A stretch of DNA of 64,000 bases from Helicoverpa zea (Eukaryota > Arthropoda > Insecta > Lepidoptera > Noctuidae): the NCBI RefSeq assembly GCF_022581195.2, contig NC_061476.1, positions 2,340,098-2,404,097 of the forward strand. The letters run 5' to 3'. Positions 25,196 through 36,800 of the stretch are shown in pieces; the stretch's first letter is position 1, and each line of letters opens with the position of its first letter. Position numbers and translations under genes: made by a program. Under the pieces are notes generated by a model, which saw only the letters and a program-made list of their open reading frames with translations, had not been told where the DNA came from and did no database searches.

Positions 25196-25240
25196 TCCTC
25201 CGAGCGTTTCCCAACTATGTTGGGGTCGGCTTTCAGTCCA
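25196..25240 (-). repeat. SINE family 2, terminal fragment
   Basis: 45 bp reading CATCCTCCGAGCGTTTCCC then AACTATGTTGGGGTCGGCTT, the reverse of the family-2 3' end. Confidence 0.65.
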
Positions 25241-25624
25241 TTATAACTGATAATATATTTTTACTCTTCTCTATATACTTTGTCCAAGCCATTATTTATA
25301 TTCAGGTAAAATCATAAACTATATATATAAAAAAATGAATAAAAATCTAATTGTACAAGAGTTGAAAATAATACTCAGGGAACCCCAAAAATAAATAAGG
25401 TTTTTTAATTAGTACGATAATATGATAATAATATTGTTCGTTTTAATGAAAAAACCGTCTACGGCGGTTCTTTTTGCCGTTTTTTATCGGTTTTTAGATG
25501 CAATGGGACCGGTTTTAGGTTAGGTCAAGTTTTGCATATTATTCATACGTTTATGATATGAATATGCTATATCTTTATGCTAGGATATATTTCGATAGGC
25601 AAACGTAGTATAGGATGTATATAC

Positions 25625-25735
25625 TATATAGTCTGAAATCACCAACCCGCATTGAGCAAGCGTGGTGATTAATTCCCAATCCTTCTCCGTATGAGAGGAG
25701 GCCTGTGCCCAGCAGTGGGACGATAAAAAGGCTGT
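25625..25735 (+). repeat. LINE 3'-end fragment, second copy
   Basis: Matches the 12478-12592 fragment across AAATCACCAACCCGCATT, GTGGTGATT and the AGGAGGCCTGTGCCCAGCAG block, with small indels. Too short and degenerate to classify further. Confidence 0.65.
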
Positions 25736-25825
25736 AACAGAACAGTACAATAAGGTATAGGATGTTCTGCTGAACACTGGTCCGACCATGTAAAGTAAGA
25801 AGCGAGAAGTGAATGTCGTAACATT

Positions 25826-25992
25826 TTTGTTTGTTTGTAAATTCTTCGAAATTACTGAACCGATCTGCTAAGTTCTATCACTGTTGCAAAGCTAAGCTAC
25901 ACTCTTCCCAAGTAACATGGGCTAATATTTTATCCCGGTACGAGCAGTACTTCTCACGAGACGAGAGTGCAACCGTGTCAGTGACTCTAGCA
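25826..25992 (+). repeat. Helitron-like element fragment
   Basis: TTTGTTTGTTTGTAAATTCT, AAGTAACATGGGCTAATATT, ATCCCGGTACGAGCAG and a degenerate end ACTCTAGCAGA. A 64-codon frame across it is not a gene. Confidence 0.65.
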
Positions 25993-25999
25993 GATCATT

Positions 26000-28700
26000 G
26001 TATAGCAGATCATAATTTTTTTTGAGTTCTTATCGCATGCAGATGAGTTCTATAGTCCCTGGTAGTTTTCAGGAATAGTTTTGGCATTTTTAACAAGTTT
26101 GGACTCGACTCTATGGAGGCTTCCTAAACATCTATATAACACGACGAAATAAAGGAAACTGTCGACGTCTTAATATCATTACAATGTTTATTAGTAGTTT
26201 CTTTTTTTTATTCAACCTATTAAGCAAAGTTTGTTTATTTGTTCAACTGCCATCGTAAAACAGTGGTTATTTACCCACTGAGACTTAATTTTGGAATCTT
26301 CTCGTATAAAGATAGTAAAGGATAAAGGCTGCGTTTTGACCCGAGTCTGTAAAGAAAAAAATCAGGGAAAACTAGTAGAGCTGCCTATGTATAAAATGAA
26401 AAAAATGGTTTAATTTTAGGGAAATATGGTTTTAATAACTGTGTGTAAATATTAAGTATTTTGTAATTAATTCGTTTAATTAGGTACATAATTATGATAT
26501 ATACTAGGTAAATTACGTACACGATAACATGAAGGTTACCATTTTCTCACCCAAAGACAAAAGTTACCCATACTTACTAAGTACCCGACCTAGCGTGATA
26601 ATATACCTTTAAACAATCCTAACAGAAACTATATCCAGCAATTAAAACTAAAAAAAAATACTAAAAGGTACCTAAATGCCATTACCCTTACTATTTCTCC
26701 ATTAACGACCCAACTTCATAACAGCGTAACTGCACTTTCGCATAAAATAATAATCTCGTGAAAATCGCTCGAACATTTAAAGTCGAGAATGAAATGGCAC
26801 GAAGCAAAAGGGGTTGTTTTTTTTCTTCTGTTAATTAAAGCGAAGATTTTAATAGCCGATGGCAATACACTTATTTGTTAGAAAACCATAGACCGTGGTT
26901 GTCTGGGCGCTGGAGAGGGCAGGGATTGCGAACCTTTGTTTCGAAAAAAATAGTCATTTTTTTTTTAAGTAACGTTTTTTGTTACTCTCGTAGATTTCGG
27001 TTCGGAATCATTAAATTGATTATCATCGAATTTATTGCATTTGACAGGTTTAAAAAGAAAACTAATTTACACACTTCAGTGTAATTGTGAAACAAGATTT
27101 ATGATCATCCATAAACATCATACGTCTAAAACAGGAAAGCACGACAATTTATGAACGCATAATCAACCAAAAATAAACTCAAACAACAATAATTTTCGAT
27201 CGATGATTGACACAAATCAATCAATAAATAGAAGCGCATGCATCAATCACGCACAAGTGACACTTACAAATTACCACAAACCGCGAATACAATAGAAAAA
27301 CGTTAAACACTGTATTGTCACGTGAAACCACAGTTAAAAACGCAAAAAACGACATTCAAACTCTAAAAACTAAACGATGAACGCGGAAAAAATGTAAACA
27401 CATCATTATCAAATCATAGGCGTCGTGGTTCCTACGGCACAAACAAAAACGCACTCGATTTAACATTGCAAAAAGAAATAATCATAATGTCAAAATAAAA
27501 AAGACGTTGTTCTTAAAAAATATCGAGTTAGGCGCCCCTGTACGGTGAAAAAGTGGCATCGAGGAATGAAAATTACATATCGTCGATGTGAAAAACTCGA
27601 AGTAGAAAAAGTGCAGTTAACGTATTCTTTGTGATAAGCGGGACACGCGAACGTGGCGTCTCAGCCGTATTGTATGGACATGGCTTAGAATTTTAAACGA
27701 TTATACGAATAATACTTTGTAATTTTAGTTTTATAATAAATTATGTTTTTGAAGGTGTGGTTTTCACAGAATTGTCGCTTCTGTTCAGACTTTTGTACAT
27801 ACACAAAAATGGAAACTGTTGTGGGCCGATCTCAGTACATAGCTCTATCATGTTTTTCTAATTCTAGATAAGTTCGCTTTGATGACCTGAATTTTTTGCA
27901 TTCGACTGTAAAATAAGATATGAGTTTTAGCCGATTAAAAAACCTATGCCAGAGAAAGTAATGTGTAAAGTGCGTAGCGTATTAAGTAAGTATTTTGTCT
28001 CTATTAGACATCGTAACTATCAAGGCTCGGTTTTCTGGAAGACAAACGTGTGGCCGAAGCCACACGTAAATACATAAGTCAAATTCTCAGTGGATGTTTG
28101 TGACACAAACTAGAATCTATACATTATTTAGAGATTAGGTACCTAGTCACGTCCTTATTCTTATGGGACCTGTTGCAATTTAAAAAACTAATCATCTACA
28201 TGCATGGAGTTCCTGAAGATGGAGTGACAGTCTTATTTGTGAAAGATTGCAAACAGAAGCTTCCTAAAGTGTAGGCACTGAAGACAAAAGCCAGGAATCC
28301 TTTAATCCAACGACTTACTTAGAAACTGAAATTCAGCAGTTTTCGAATGTGAAAAGCCACTTCCAATGCATTTTTACTGCGAAGGATTAGCGTAACAAAC
28401 TCTCCAGCAACACATCTTTGTCTGTTAATTTAAGTTTAAAATTCAGATTTCTAAAAAAATAAAATAAAAACCTTATCCACACTACACTGCCACACACACA
28501 CTGCCAAGCATCAGATCTCAATGTATATCGGCGCAGTTTTTTCCCGAACAAAAGCGATTTATTTAATATTATAATAATTACAACGCTTCGCTGGCAACAC
28601 TGCGTATAGTCGGTTAGCCTGCTAATCATTGGCGGCAAGTTTCCTTTGTGATCATTTGGTTTTACTGTAACTTTAGTACCTACCTGTAATGTAAGTAAAT
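26000..28700. other. Transposon-poor intergenic or intronic DNA
   Basis: No SINE, LINE or Helitron-like fragments recognised. A run of TGATTGA/ATCAATCAA words lies at 27195-27260, resembling Exd/Hox-type sites. A CpG patch at 27530-27670 has no ORF. This could be regulatory DNA. Confidence 0.35.
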
Positions 28701-29221
28701 AATTTGTTACATAAAAAATCCTTGGGTACTTAATAATGTTAATAACTAGCTATGAGCGAAAGCTACTTTGATACAGTAGCCGGCAAATTACTTGGCAAGG
28801 ATTTGGGTCCTTTAATAAGTGTGAGCTTGTACATAGTGCACTGAATGATACAGAAAAGTGGTCCCTGTTATTGCTTGTGCATTATTCTTTGGTTATTGAC
28901 ATCATGATAAATGATGCAATCATAATAACTGGCAATTACATTTGCTTGAAAAAAATAGGATCTATTTTCATCTCACGATTGTATCACGAACTGTAGGAAA
29001 GTATTGGTGGAGAAAACTCTGACATAAAATTAAGATGAGATCAGGAATATAATGATGATGATTAAAAAGTTAATTTTGTGTGTCTGATCGGCTTTCTCTC
29101 CAAAACTAGTGAACCGATTTAAATGTTTGGTACGTACTTATATTGGATCTAGAGTGTAGCCAGAGCCTAAGAAGGTTACATATACTCAGGCTCTTATTCA
29201 TTATCATAATATATTCTTATT

Positions 29222-29350
29222 CTTCCCAACTATGTTGGGGTCGGCTTCCAGTCTAACCGGATGCAGCTGAGTACCAGTGCTTTACAAGAAGCGACTGCCC
29301 TATCTGACCCCCACAACCCGGTTATCCGGGCAACCTCGGGCTTCTGTCTA
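29222..29350 (-). repeat. SINE family 2 fragment
   Basis: Starts TTCCCAACTATGTTGGGGTC and runs to CGGTTATCCGGGCAACC. Closely matches the 3354-3515 copy in reverse orientation. Confidence 0.75.
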
Positions 29351-30015
29351 CTCACTACTCAGGCTCCTATTAGCTTATATTATTAGTTTCTAGAAAGATC
29401 CCTTAGGACAAGGCTGGAACAACTATGTATGTAGTTCGCAATAAATAGCTCGTAGCTAAATAACCATTGGTTCAATCGATCATAAGTTTAAGCAATGATT
29501 GGTCTGTGGAATAGAAATATGGATACAATTTTTTCTAAGTTTGTATTATTCTTTCAAAGTATATTTTGGACACCAATCATTGATTTAAGGTGAAAGAAAG
29601 TTTTGTTGGACATTTTATACTTTTTAGAATATAAAATGTACCTTCTAATAAGCAATAAATAAATAAATAATAAAATAATAAGAAAACATCTCGAAGAAAC
29701 CTGGACAGGATATCACACAATCCATCTCTGAGTAAGGTTAGATATCTGTGCCTAGTATCAGCTGGAGGGCAAACGGCTGATGATGACAAATCCAACAAGC
29801 ATCCCAAATATTATCTATATAAGTAAACTATCTCGTCTCGTAAATAAATTTCGTCACGAAAAAACTGATTACTTTATGAAAGCCCAGTAAATTCTGTAGG
29901 TATGTATACTAATTCGAGCTTGAAAGCTAGATAGGACGCCATAGATATCACACCCATCCAAATCATAGCTGCAACGGCTGCTTGTCTCATCTATAAAAAT
30001 CCGTCATTGTGCATG

Positions 30016-30307
30016 CAGCGCCATCTATGAAAACTTATGCTAACTGTTAAACCAACAGCCAGAGTAGACAACCTTGACAACTCCAACTATTTAGCAAAAC
30101 AGTATGTGCGGTTGTTACGTTACTAGTACGAGGTAAAAAGCATAGATGGCGCTGATTTTCTTTTCGTTTTCAAAGAGTACCAGACATTGTACAGATGGCG
30201 CTGGTTTACAATTAGTGTTCAATGAGTACACAACTAGATGACGCTATCCTGACATCACGTTTCAACTTAGTTTATATAGTGCAGAATAAGACAGTTAGGT
30301 GGCGCAA
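30016..30307. promoter_or_regulatory. Cluster of five AGATGGCGC-type motifs (CTCF-like)
   Basis: AGATGGCGCTG occurs at 30016-30026 (reverse strand), 30144-30154 and 30193-30203. AGATGACGCTA lies at 30236-30246 and AGGTGGCGCAA at 30297-30307. The core matches AGRKGGCGC, which is shared by CTCF sites in flies and vertebrates. Clustering suggests a regulatory or insulator role, but a repeat origin is possible. Confidence 0.4.
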
Positions 30308-30387
30308 TACTCAATTTTACTTCATTATTTAGGGCTGTCCAAAACACGGCCAGTGGCCCCTCAAGGTCAAGGTCATTGAAAATTTTC

Positions 30388-30889
30388 TTAGGTGATCTTC
30401 ACACTGCCCCGCATCACGCTGCATCTTGCGTGTCGACGCACCTACGCGCGTTCCTGCGGGAGTCCAGATCTGCATCATCGTGCGGGTTTATTGCGCACTC
30501 ACGCGCGTAGGTGCGTTTAGTAGATTCACGCACGGCGGCTCTCATAGAGATCCATTTTCAAATATACACGTCACGCCCATTCAAAATCACGCGCGGCACG
30601 GATTCAGTGTGCCATACTTTGCGTCTCGCCCCGCACCTACGCGCGGGGGTGCATGTTTCTCCGCGTGTATGCGCGTGATCCGCATGAACGCGCGTGGATG
30701 TATTTTCAGTGTTGTGGACTATGCGTGTTTTCCATACAAACGGAGATATTTACAAGCAACGGAAAAAAAACGCATCCACGCGCTACGCTGCATCATGCGG
30801 GGCAGTGTGGTAATCGCCTTACAAGCAACGGAAGAAAACGCATCCACGCGTTACGCTGCATCATGCGGGGCAGTGTGAGAATCGCCTTA
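30388..30889. mobile_element. PIF/Harbinger-like MITE with duplicated right terminus
   Basis: Bounded by TTA (30388-30390 and 30887-30889). Left tip GGTGATCTTCACACTGCCCC and right tip GGGGCAGTGTGAGAATCGCC are inverted repeats, with similarity extending inward through CGCATxxxGCTGCAT. Interior is CpG-rich with repeated CGCGCGTAGGTGCG-type subterminal words. The last 69 bp occur twice in tandem (30751-30819, 30820-30888), each ending GCCTTA. The 3-bp TWA target points to PIF/Harbinger. Frames of 150 and 88 codons inside are repeat shadows. Confidence 0.82.
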
Positions 30890-31003
30890 GAGGTATTTGT
30901 TCCTTATTCTTATAAATGAATTTTTTACTTATTTATTTAATACTTTATTTATTCTATATTATATATTTTTATAGTTTATTTGTTTTATTTTTTATATCTG
31001 ACT

Positions 31004-31175
31004 AGCTTCTGTCAGCGGTTTCACCCGCATCCCGTAGGAACCACGGCACGGCACGGATAAAAAGTAGCCTATAGCCTTCCTCGATAAACGGGCTATCTAA
31101 CACTGAAAGAATTTTTCAAATCGGTCCAGTAGTTCTTGAGATTAGCGCGTTCAAACAAACAAACAAACAAACTCT
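31004..31175 (-). repeat. Helitron-like element, well preserved
   Basis: From CTAGCTTCTGTCAGCGGTTT through AAAAAGTAGCCTATAGCC, AATCGGTCCAGTAGTTCTTG to a (CAAA)n end. Confidence 0.68.
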
Positions 31176-31539
31176 GAAAACTTAACGCATGTGATGAGGA
31201 TGATGATGAAAATTCACTGTATGTACCTATATAGAGTTTGTAAAATATCTGATTTGAGAACCACCTGCATTTTTTGAAGTTGATTGAACATAAAATGGCC
31301 TGATAAAATAGTTGGGCCTTAACCAGCCAGTAAACTGTGTTTGCAAAATACCTAATGTTTTTATTTATTTCTTCACAAGGCACACCAACGTCTTATCCGC
31401 AGATCACAATCAAGTTTCTTAGTCATCAACTTACATTGCATCCTTCCTATTTTGATTTTGTGAAACGGAACTAGACATGGACATAATATTTTCTTAAGTT
31501 ACAAAGTAAAACAGAATGTCTTCCTAACCAGTTGTCAAC

Positions 31540-32029
31540 CACGGTGGCTGTTCAAGTAGATACAAGAAGATCAGAGAGCTGCGCAGGAAATATTATGAAC
31601 CTGTATGTTAATTATTTGGTGGTCAGACAGGTAGGTTGACAGACGACGTCGCCGGAAGACGCTGGATGCAGGTCGCCTCCAACAGGCATCTGTGGAGATC
31701 AAAGGGGGAGGCCTATGTTCAGCAGTGGACGTCCTATGGCTGAGATGATGATGATGATGATGTTAATTATTTGCATGATGGTAAGATAGTGCACAAGCAT
31801 TTGCGTAGACACAGGGGCACTCCCTATTCCTTCACTCTCATAGTCCGAAGGGATGGAAAATCCGACACGACACATGCTCTCCGAAGCACGAGTATATTAT
31901 CTTCCAGACTTCGGGCTGTTCAATGAAAGTTTCTAAAACCTACTAAGCGATTTCAGCCAGAAAAGGGAATTGAACCCGCGATCTGGAACATCATTCGAAA
32001 CATTGCAAAAACTAGACCAAAGAGGCAGT
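31540..32029 (-). mobile_element. SINE family 1, degenerate, split by a LINE insertion
   Basis: The SINE body reads 31540-31604 and resumes at about 31774-32029, with the tRNA-like head (GAATTGAACCCG complement) at the right. The gap is the 141-bp LINE fragment plus its duplication. Mutations in both boxes show this is an old copy. Confidence 0.72.
31619..31759 (+). mobile_element. Severely 5'-truncated LINE insertion with 14-bp target-site duplication
   Basis: 141 bp flanked by ATGTTAATTATTTG at 31605-31618 and 31760-31773. It encodes the last ~35 residues of a retrotransposon ORF (AGRRWMQVASNRHLWRSKG, then EAYVQQWTSYG and stop) and ends in (GAT)n. Extreme 5' truncation, a trinucleotide tail and a 14-bp duplication are what target-primed reverse transcription leaves. 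It sits inside a SINE copy. Confidence 0.85.
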
Positions 32030-32945
32030 CAAAATTGTATGTTCAATACAATAATCTACTAGGTAGTTGGTACCTAGTAAAGCCCAACTCAAGCTTTTCA
32101 GTGTTCGATCTACTCGACGTCCTAACATATCTATCTGCAGGGTTCCAGCAGAACAGAATACGAGCTATTCTATCAGACACAGTAGGTATGCTAAGCTGTA
32201 ATAAAAAGTCATTCGGTGAAACTAAGAGACACTGTTATTTTTCTATTTATCCGAACTGGGATATATCCAGTGATCACTTTCATAATTTTCATCCAATTGG
32301 TATATTTCCAGTTTCTCAACTTTCTAATTAGTCTTTATTTTGATACCAATAAGAAAAAAGTTAAGGCTAGTAATAAAAGCTCCGACAAAAAAATAAGTAT
32401 TGCCCTTACTCAAAATACTAAACCTACTGACTAAAATACTGACTTTCCGACTACTTTTCTCCGCATAAAAATTACGAAACGACCGAATGAGATACTAAAG
32501 TCTTCGAAAAATAAACATCACCGTTTGTTGCTATAATACTTTTCTACCAGTATAAATTACGTTCTACTGAAAACTATGCTTTGTAATTTTTAATCTTTAC
32601 TTGTCTACTATTAATTCATAAATTACCTTTCATATTTCATAAACTTGGTGCCATTTTAACTATAACATTATACTGAAAATATTATTCTCAGTGGTTAAAC
32701 AATACTTTAAAAAAATATAAAAATGTACTTGTAATAATAACTTTTACTTGCTTCATATATCATGAATTTTACTTATCACGGGTATGCTTCGATATCGGTA
32801 CTTATTTCAGGTTCAGGAAAAAGATAGAATTAAAGTAGTATTTACGCTTTAATCTAAAACCAAGTAGATTTTGGTTTCCTAGAATATTTGGCCGGTTTTT
32901 TTTTCTATGCATGTTCATTGATTACGCCGAGATTTATAGACCGAT

Positions 32946-33182
32946 TTACGTGATTCTTTTTTTGTTCAACGCGGAATAGCTGCCAGTTAGTCCCATAGTC
33001 ATCAGATCAGGATCTGATGATGAAAACCCTGAGAAATCAAGGTTAACCTTCGAAAGTTGTAGACATTTGATCAACACCCAACTTTTATTTCGACGATTCT
33101 TCTTCACCGATGAACCAGCTCCCTCCTCTTCCTCCAACGATCCAGAACGGTACACGGGTACCTCATCCATATTTCGTAACAA
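32946..33182 (-). pseudogene. Short acidic ORF / possible gene or transposon fragment
   Basis: The minus-strand 78-codon frame begins NMDEVPVYRSGSLEEEEGAG then SSVKKNRRNKSW, an acidic-then-basic composition unlike chance AT-rich ORFs. CTTTGTAG at about 33200 could be an acceptor. The second half (ATCAGATCAGGATCTGATGA at 33001-33022) is related to repeat sequence at 21010-21045. Product unknown. Confidence 0.25.
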
Positions 33183-33899
33183 TATACTACAAAGATAGTA
33201 AGTTAGTAGTTTCCTTAGTACATTTATTAGTTATATTAGTGATAATAAGGAAGCAAAAGCAACAAAAAGCTATTTATTTTCTTAACATAAACAGACGTAA
33301 CATGCAAGCATCGGTCGTTGCAAACCTTGCAAACGCACTGGGCTGCGCTCGGATCTTTCGAAGTCGCACACGAAAACTGCCGAACGCGACCCGAACCCGA
33401 TCGCATGTGCCAAACTGTTGATGTATTTTAAATTTATTATTCAGAGTAAAAAAATAAATTTAATAATCAACAATAGAAATTATAACAGTTCATGCAAGTT
33501 GTAAAAATATGATTACTTTGTCAAAACCTCTGTTGTCGGTAACTTAGTAATTTTGTCGGAAGTTCAGTATTCTAGTCGGAACTTTAGTTTTATTACTCGA
33601 AGATCGATTTTTCTTTAGGAGAAAAAGTTATTTGAACCTGCTCATATTTGTAGTTAAAATTGATATTTTTTGTCGTTTATGTTTTGGATTTTTTGTCAGT
33701 AAATTATTATAACGCTGGTTAATAAGAATAATAGTCGGCCACAGATCGCTGGAGATTAATTTGTTTTTCGGAACCATTATTATTATCCAAAAGTTAATAC
33801 AGGAATTTTCAACGAAACTAGTTCTGCTACTCGACAAAAGATGGTGTTAGCGGTCTTTGAAACCTTTACACTATGGTACTAAATTGCTGAACTAAACTG

Positions 33900-36800
33900 C
33901 TTCTAACTTCTACCCCTAAGACATATCAAAAGTGAAAGGGTTATTTATAAAGAAAAACGCACCTATGAATCATCCTTTTTATTTTTTAAAATAATTATAG
34001 CTAACCGTTTCGGCAATTATAGTCACTATTCTCAATTGAATGACACAGTAAGCATTTTCCGTTGTTAAAATTATACTTTTTCACAATAAAATTAATGGGT
34101 TAATTAAATTTGTTCAATAAAATGTAATAACTAAAAAAATATTGCTTAACATAACAACGCTAAACTTAACTATAAATTACATAGCAGTTCTTATTTTGAC
34201 TAAATATCGAGTACAAAAAAATAATAACTTTTATAAAAAATATAATATTTAATAAACACATCGAGTAAATCTAAAATAATTACTTAAAAACATGGCATCG
34301 TTTTATATTAATAATTTTTAATAATAATTAAACTTAAGATTATAGGGTATAACTCTATACACGAGAAATAATCGTAAAAATAAAATAAAAATTACAAAAT
34401 AATTAAACAAAAAAAATGATCTGTCGTGAACCCTCGTTACTTAAGAGAGTTAATAAGAAATATCCAACAGGTATGTTTATTCGCCTAAACACCGATTAGG
34501 TACAGTAATATCGTCACATCACATTTCTAAAATTTATTTACAATTTTGTTTAATTTTTACTTCTTTAAATTTAAATACAGCATGCCAAACACGAATTTTG
34601 ACTTCTACCTAATCTGTAAAGATTTTTATTCTAACGTCTAAACATTTTTGAATTTTACAATTTATACGCCGAAATATAATATTGTAATATTTTTTTACAA
34701 TATTTGATTTATACAAGTTTCCATTTTTATTTTTTACAATTTACGGTTTCCAAAAACGTACAACAATTTTTGATCAATCACGACATTTTTGAGGATACAA
34801 AAGATAAGACTAGAATTACACCAATTGGGTAAAGTTTTGCGAAAACAGAGTTAACGATTTTTAACAAAAACGTTGTAACAACGCAAATGCCGTATGTGAC
34901 ATTACAGAGGCTAGGCATACAATAAAATAGACAAAAAATGAATGCGCTGTCAGCGGCATTGACAAAATACCCTTCGATTCAAATACCCAATTTATTTTTC
35001 AGTTTTTAGTTTTTGAAATTTTATTTTTGTAATTTTGTTTTCGGAGAAAAATTAAAATTTTCACTTTCGTAAAAATGGATACTACAAAAGTTGATGATTG
35101 CATTATTATTTTTTTCTTAAAAGTACGTTTATAAATGGATACGACGCAGAACGGGATGTAATAAGTTCCCGCAAAAAACACCAATAATAAATTCCATTAT
35201 CTATGACATTTAAGTACGTTTAAGTACACGGATATTTTTTTTTGTATTTATTTGTTTTTTTATTCGTTGTTTACTACGTCATAATATAAAGTAAGCATTT
35301 GACCGCTTAATTTATATTATATTTTCAACCATTTATAAGCAAAGACTTTTGAGTAATTATTTATAAATGGTATCCCGGTATTACATTACATTAATTATAC
35401 TAACTTACGATACATTAAGATATACGACTACTATGTGAGTTAAATTGAAAACCTGGCTATCCTGACTACACTTAATTATATGATTAATGATGTATATTTA
35501 GCTAAATATGTAGTAAAACAAGCTGACATACAAACACGTAAACGAACAAGCGATAAATTAAATAACTTGTAACAGTCAATGAGGATGTTTAAGTCAAATC
35601 AACAGCAATTCATTGTTTAAAAACTTAACAATTTCAGAAAAATATTATCAACTGCTAAACTATTCTGGATTTATATTTTTGCAATTTTTTCTTTTAAACA
35701 ATGTTTGCATCCTATTGGCTTCTTAAAATAATATGATGCTTTTTTATTTCTGTAGGTAATTTTAGTGTGGGTCAGAATTTTTTATATTTCAAAATATCAA
35801 AGTAGCAGTTGTTAATATTTTTCCTCTAACTTTGAAATAAAAAATGTAATGTAATCGCTAGTTGTAGGTCGCGATTCGATGTTCAGATGAAAGAACAATT
35901 TTATTTGTAAGTGAGTACTCATATTGTCACTTTTTTACTGTTCTAATATGAACAAACCAACCATCCCAACTTTATAGGACAGTAAAAAAGTGACACAAAA
36001 AACGTTCGTCAACGATTTTTCTAGTAACAAAACAATTAAATAACACAATATTGTAACTTTAAACATTAATTAATAGCCAATTAATCTAGGCGTCGTATCC
36101 ATAAAAACTGACAGCGCATTTTAAAAATTGAGATTCATGCAGACTAAGTACTGCATGTGAAATGACATCAACTGAATCCAGTAGGTACTATTGATACTAA
36201 AAAACAGTCAAAAATATTACAAATGTGCACAAATGTAATATTATTTGACTCCGTATCGGCGATCCGTACATCGCCTTTACTGTTAATTAGGCTTTATATT
36301 TAATGTACACTGCTTAACTACGGATTTTTTTCTCATAAAATAAATGTAGAAAAACATTTTCACCTTTTTTCCGTATAACATTAAAAAAATTCACCTTCGA
36401 AAACTTAAAAGTAACCTCTGACAACTCGCAGACACGATCTGTTATAACTATTCCATTTCGATGATCACAGAAAATACGTTTATTTCCACATTTTTGCGCG
36501 CCGTATTATACCTAAACACTATTTTTTTCATTTTATTTTCGTATCTTAATCAAAAATTCTTATAATTAAATTTTACCATCTCGAAAATACAACTTGAATA
36601 TGTTTTTTTTACAAATATTTTTACAATGAAATACGGCGCGCAAAAATATGAACCACGATGCGACATGAACACTTTCTTGGAAACGTAACTTTTGATCTAA
36701 AAATCTAATGTTAGGATTCACGATCCGTGCTTTTTTATTTTTGTACAACTCGTCACCTCCCGAGTCAAGTTCCCTAACATGATGGTTCATTAATTATAAC

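Noticed and set aside
30426..30919. 150- and 88-codon plus-strand ORFs
   Set aside because: They lie wholly within the Harbinger-like MITE and read through its CpG-rich subterminal repeats in two frames, with duplicated peptide segments. No domain is seen.
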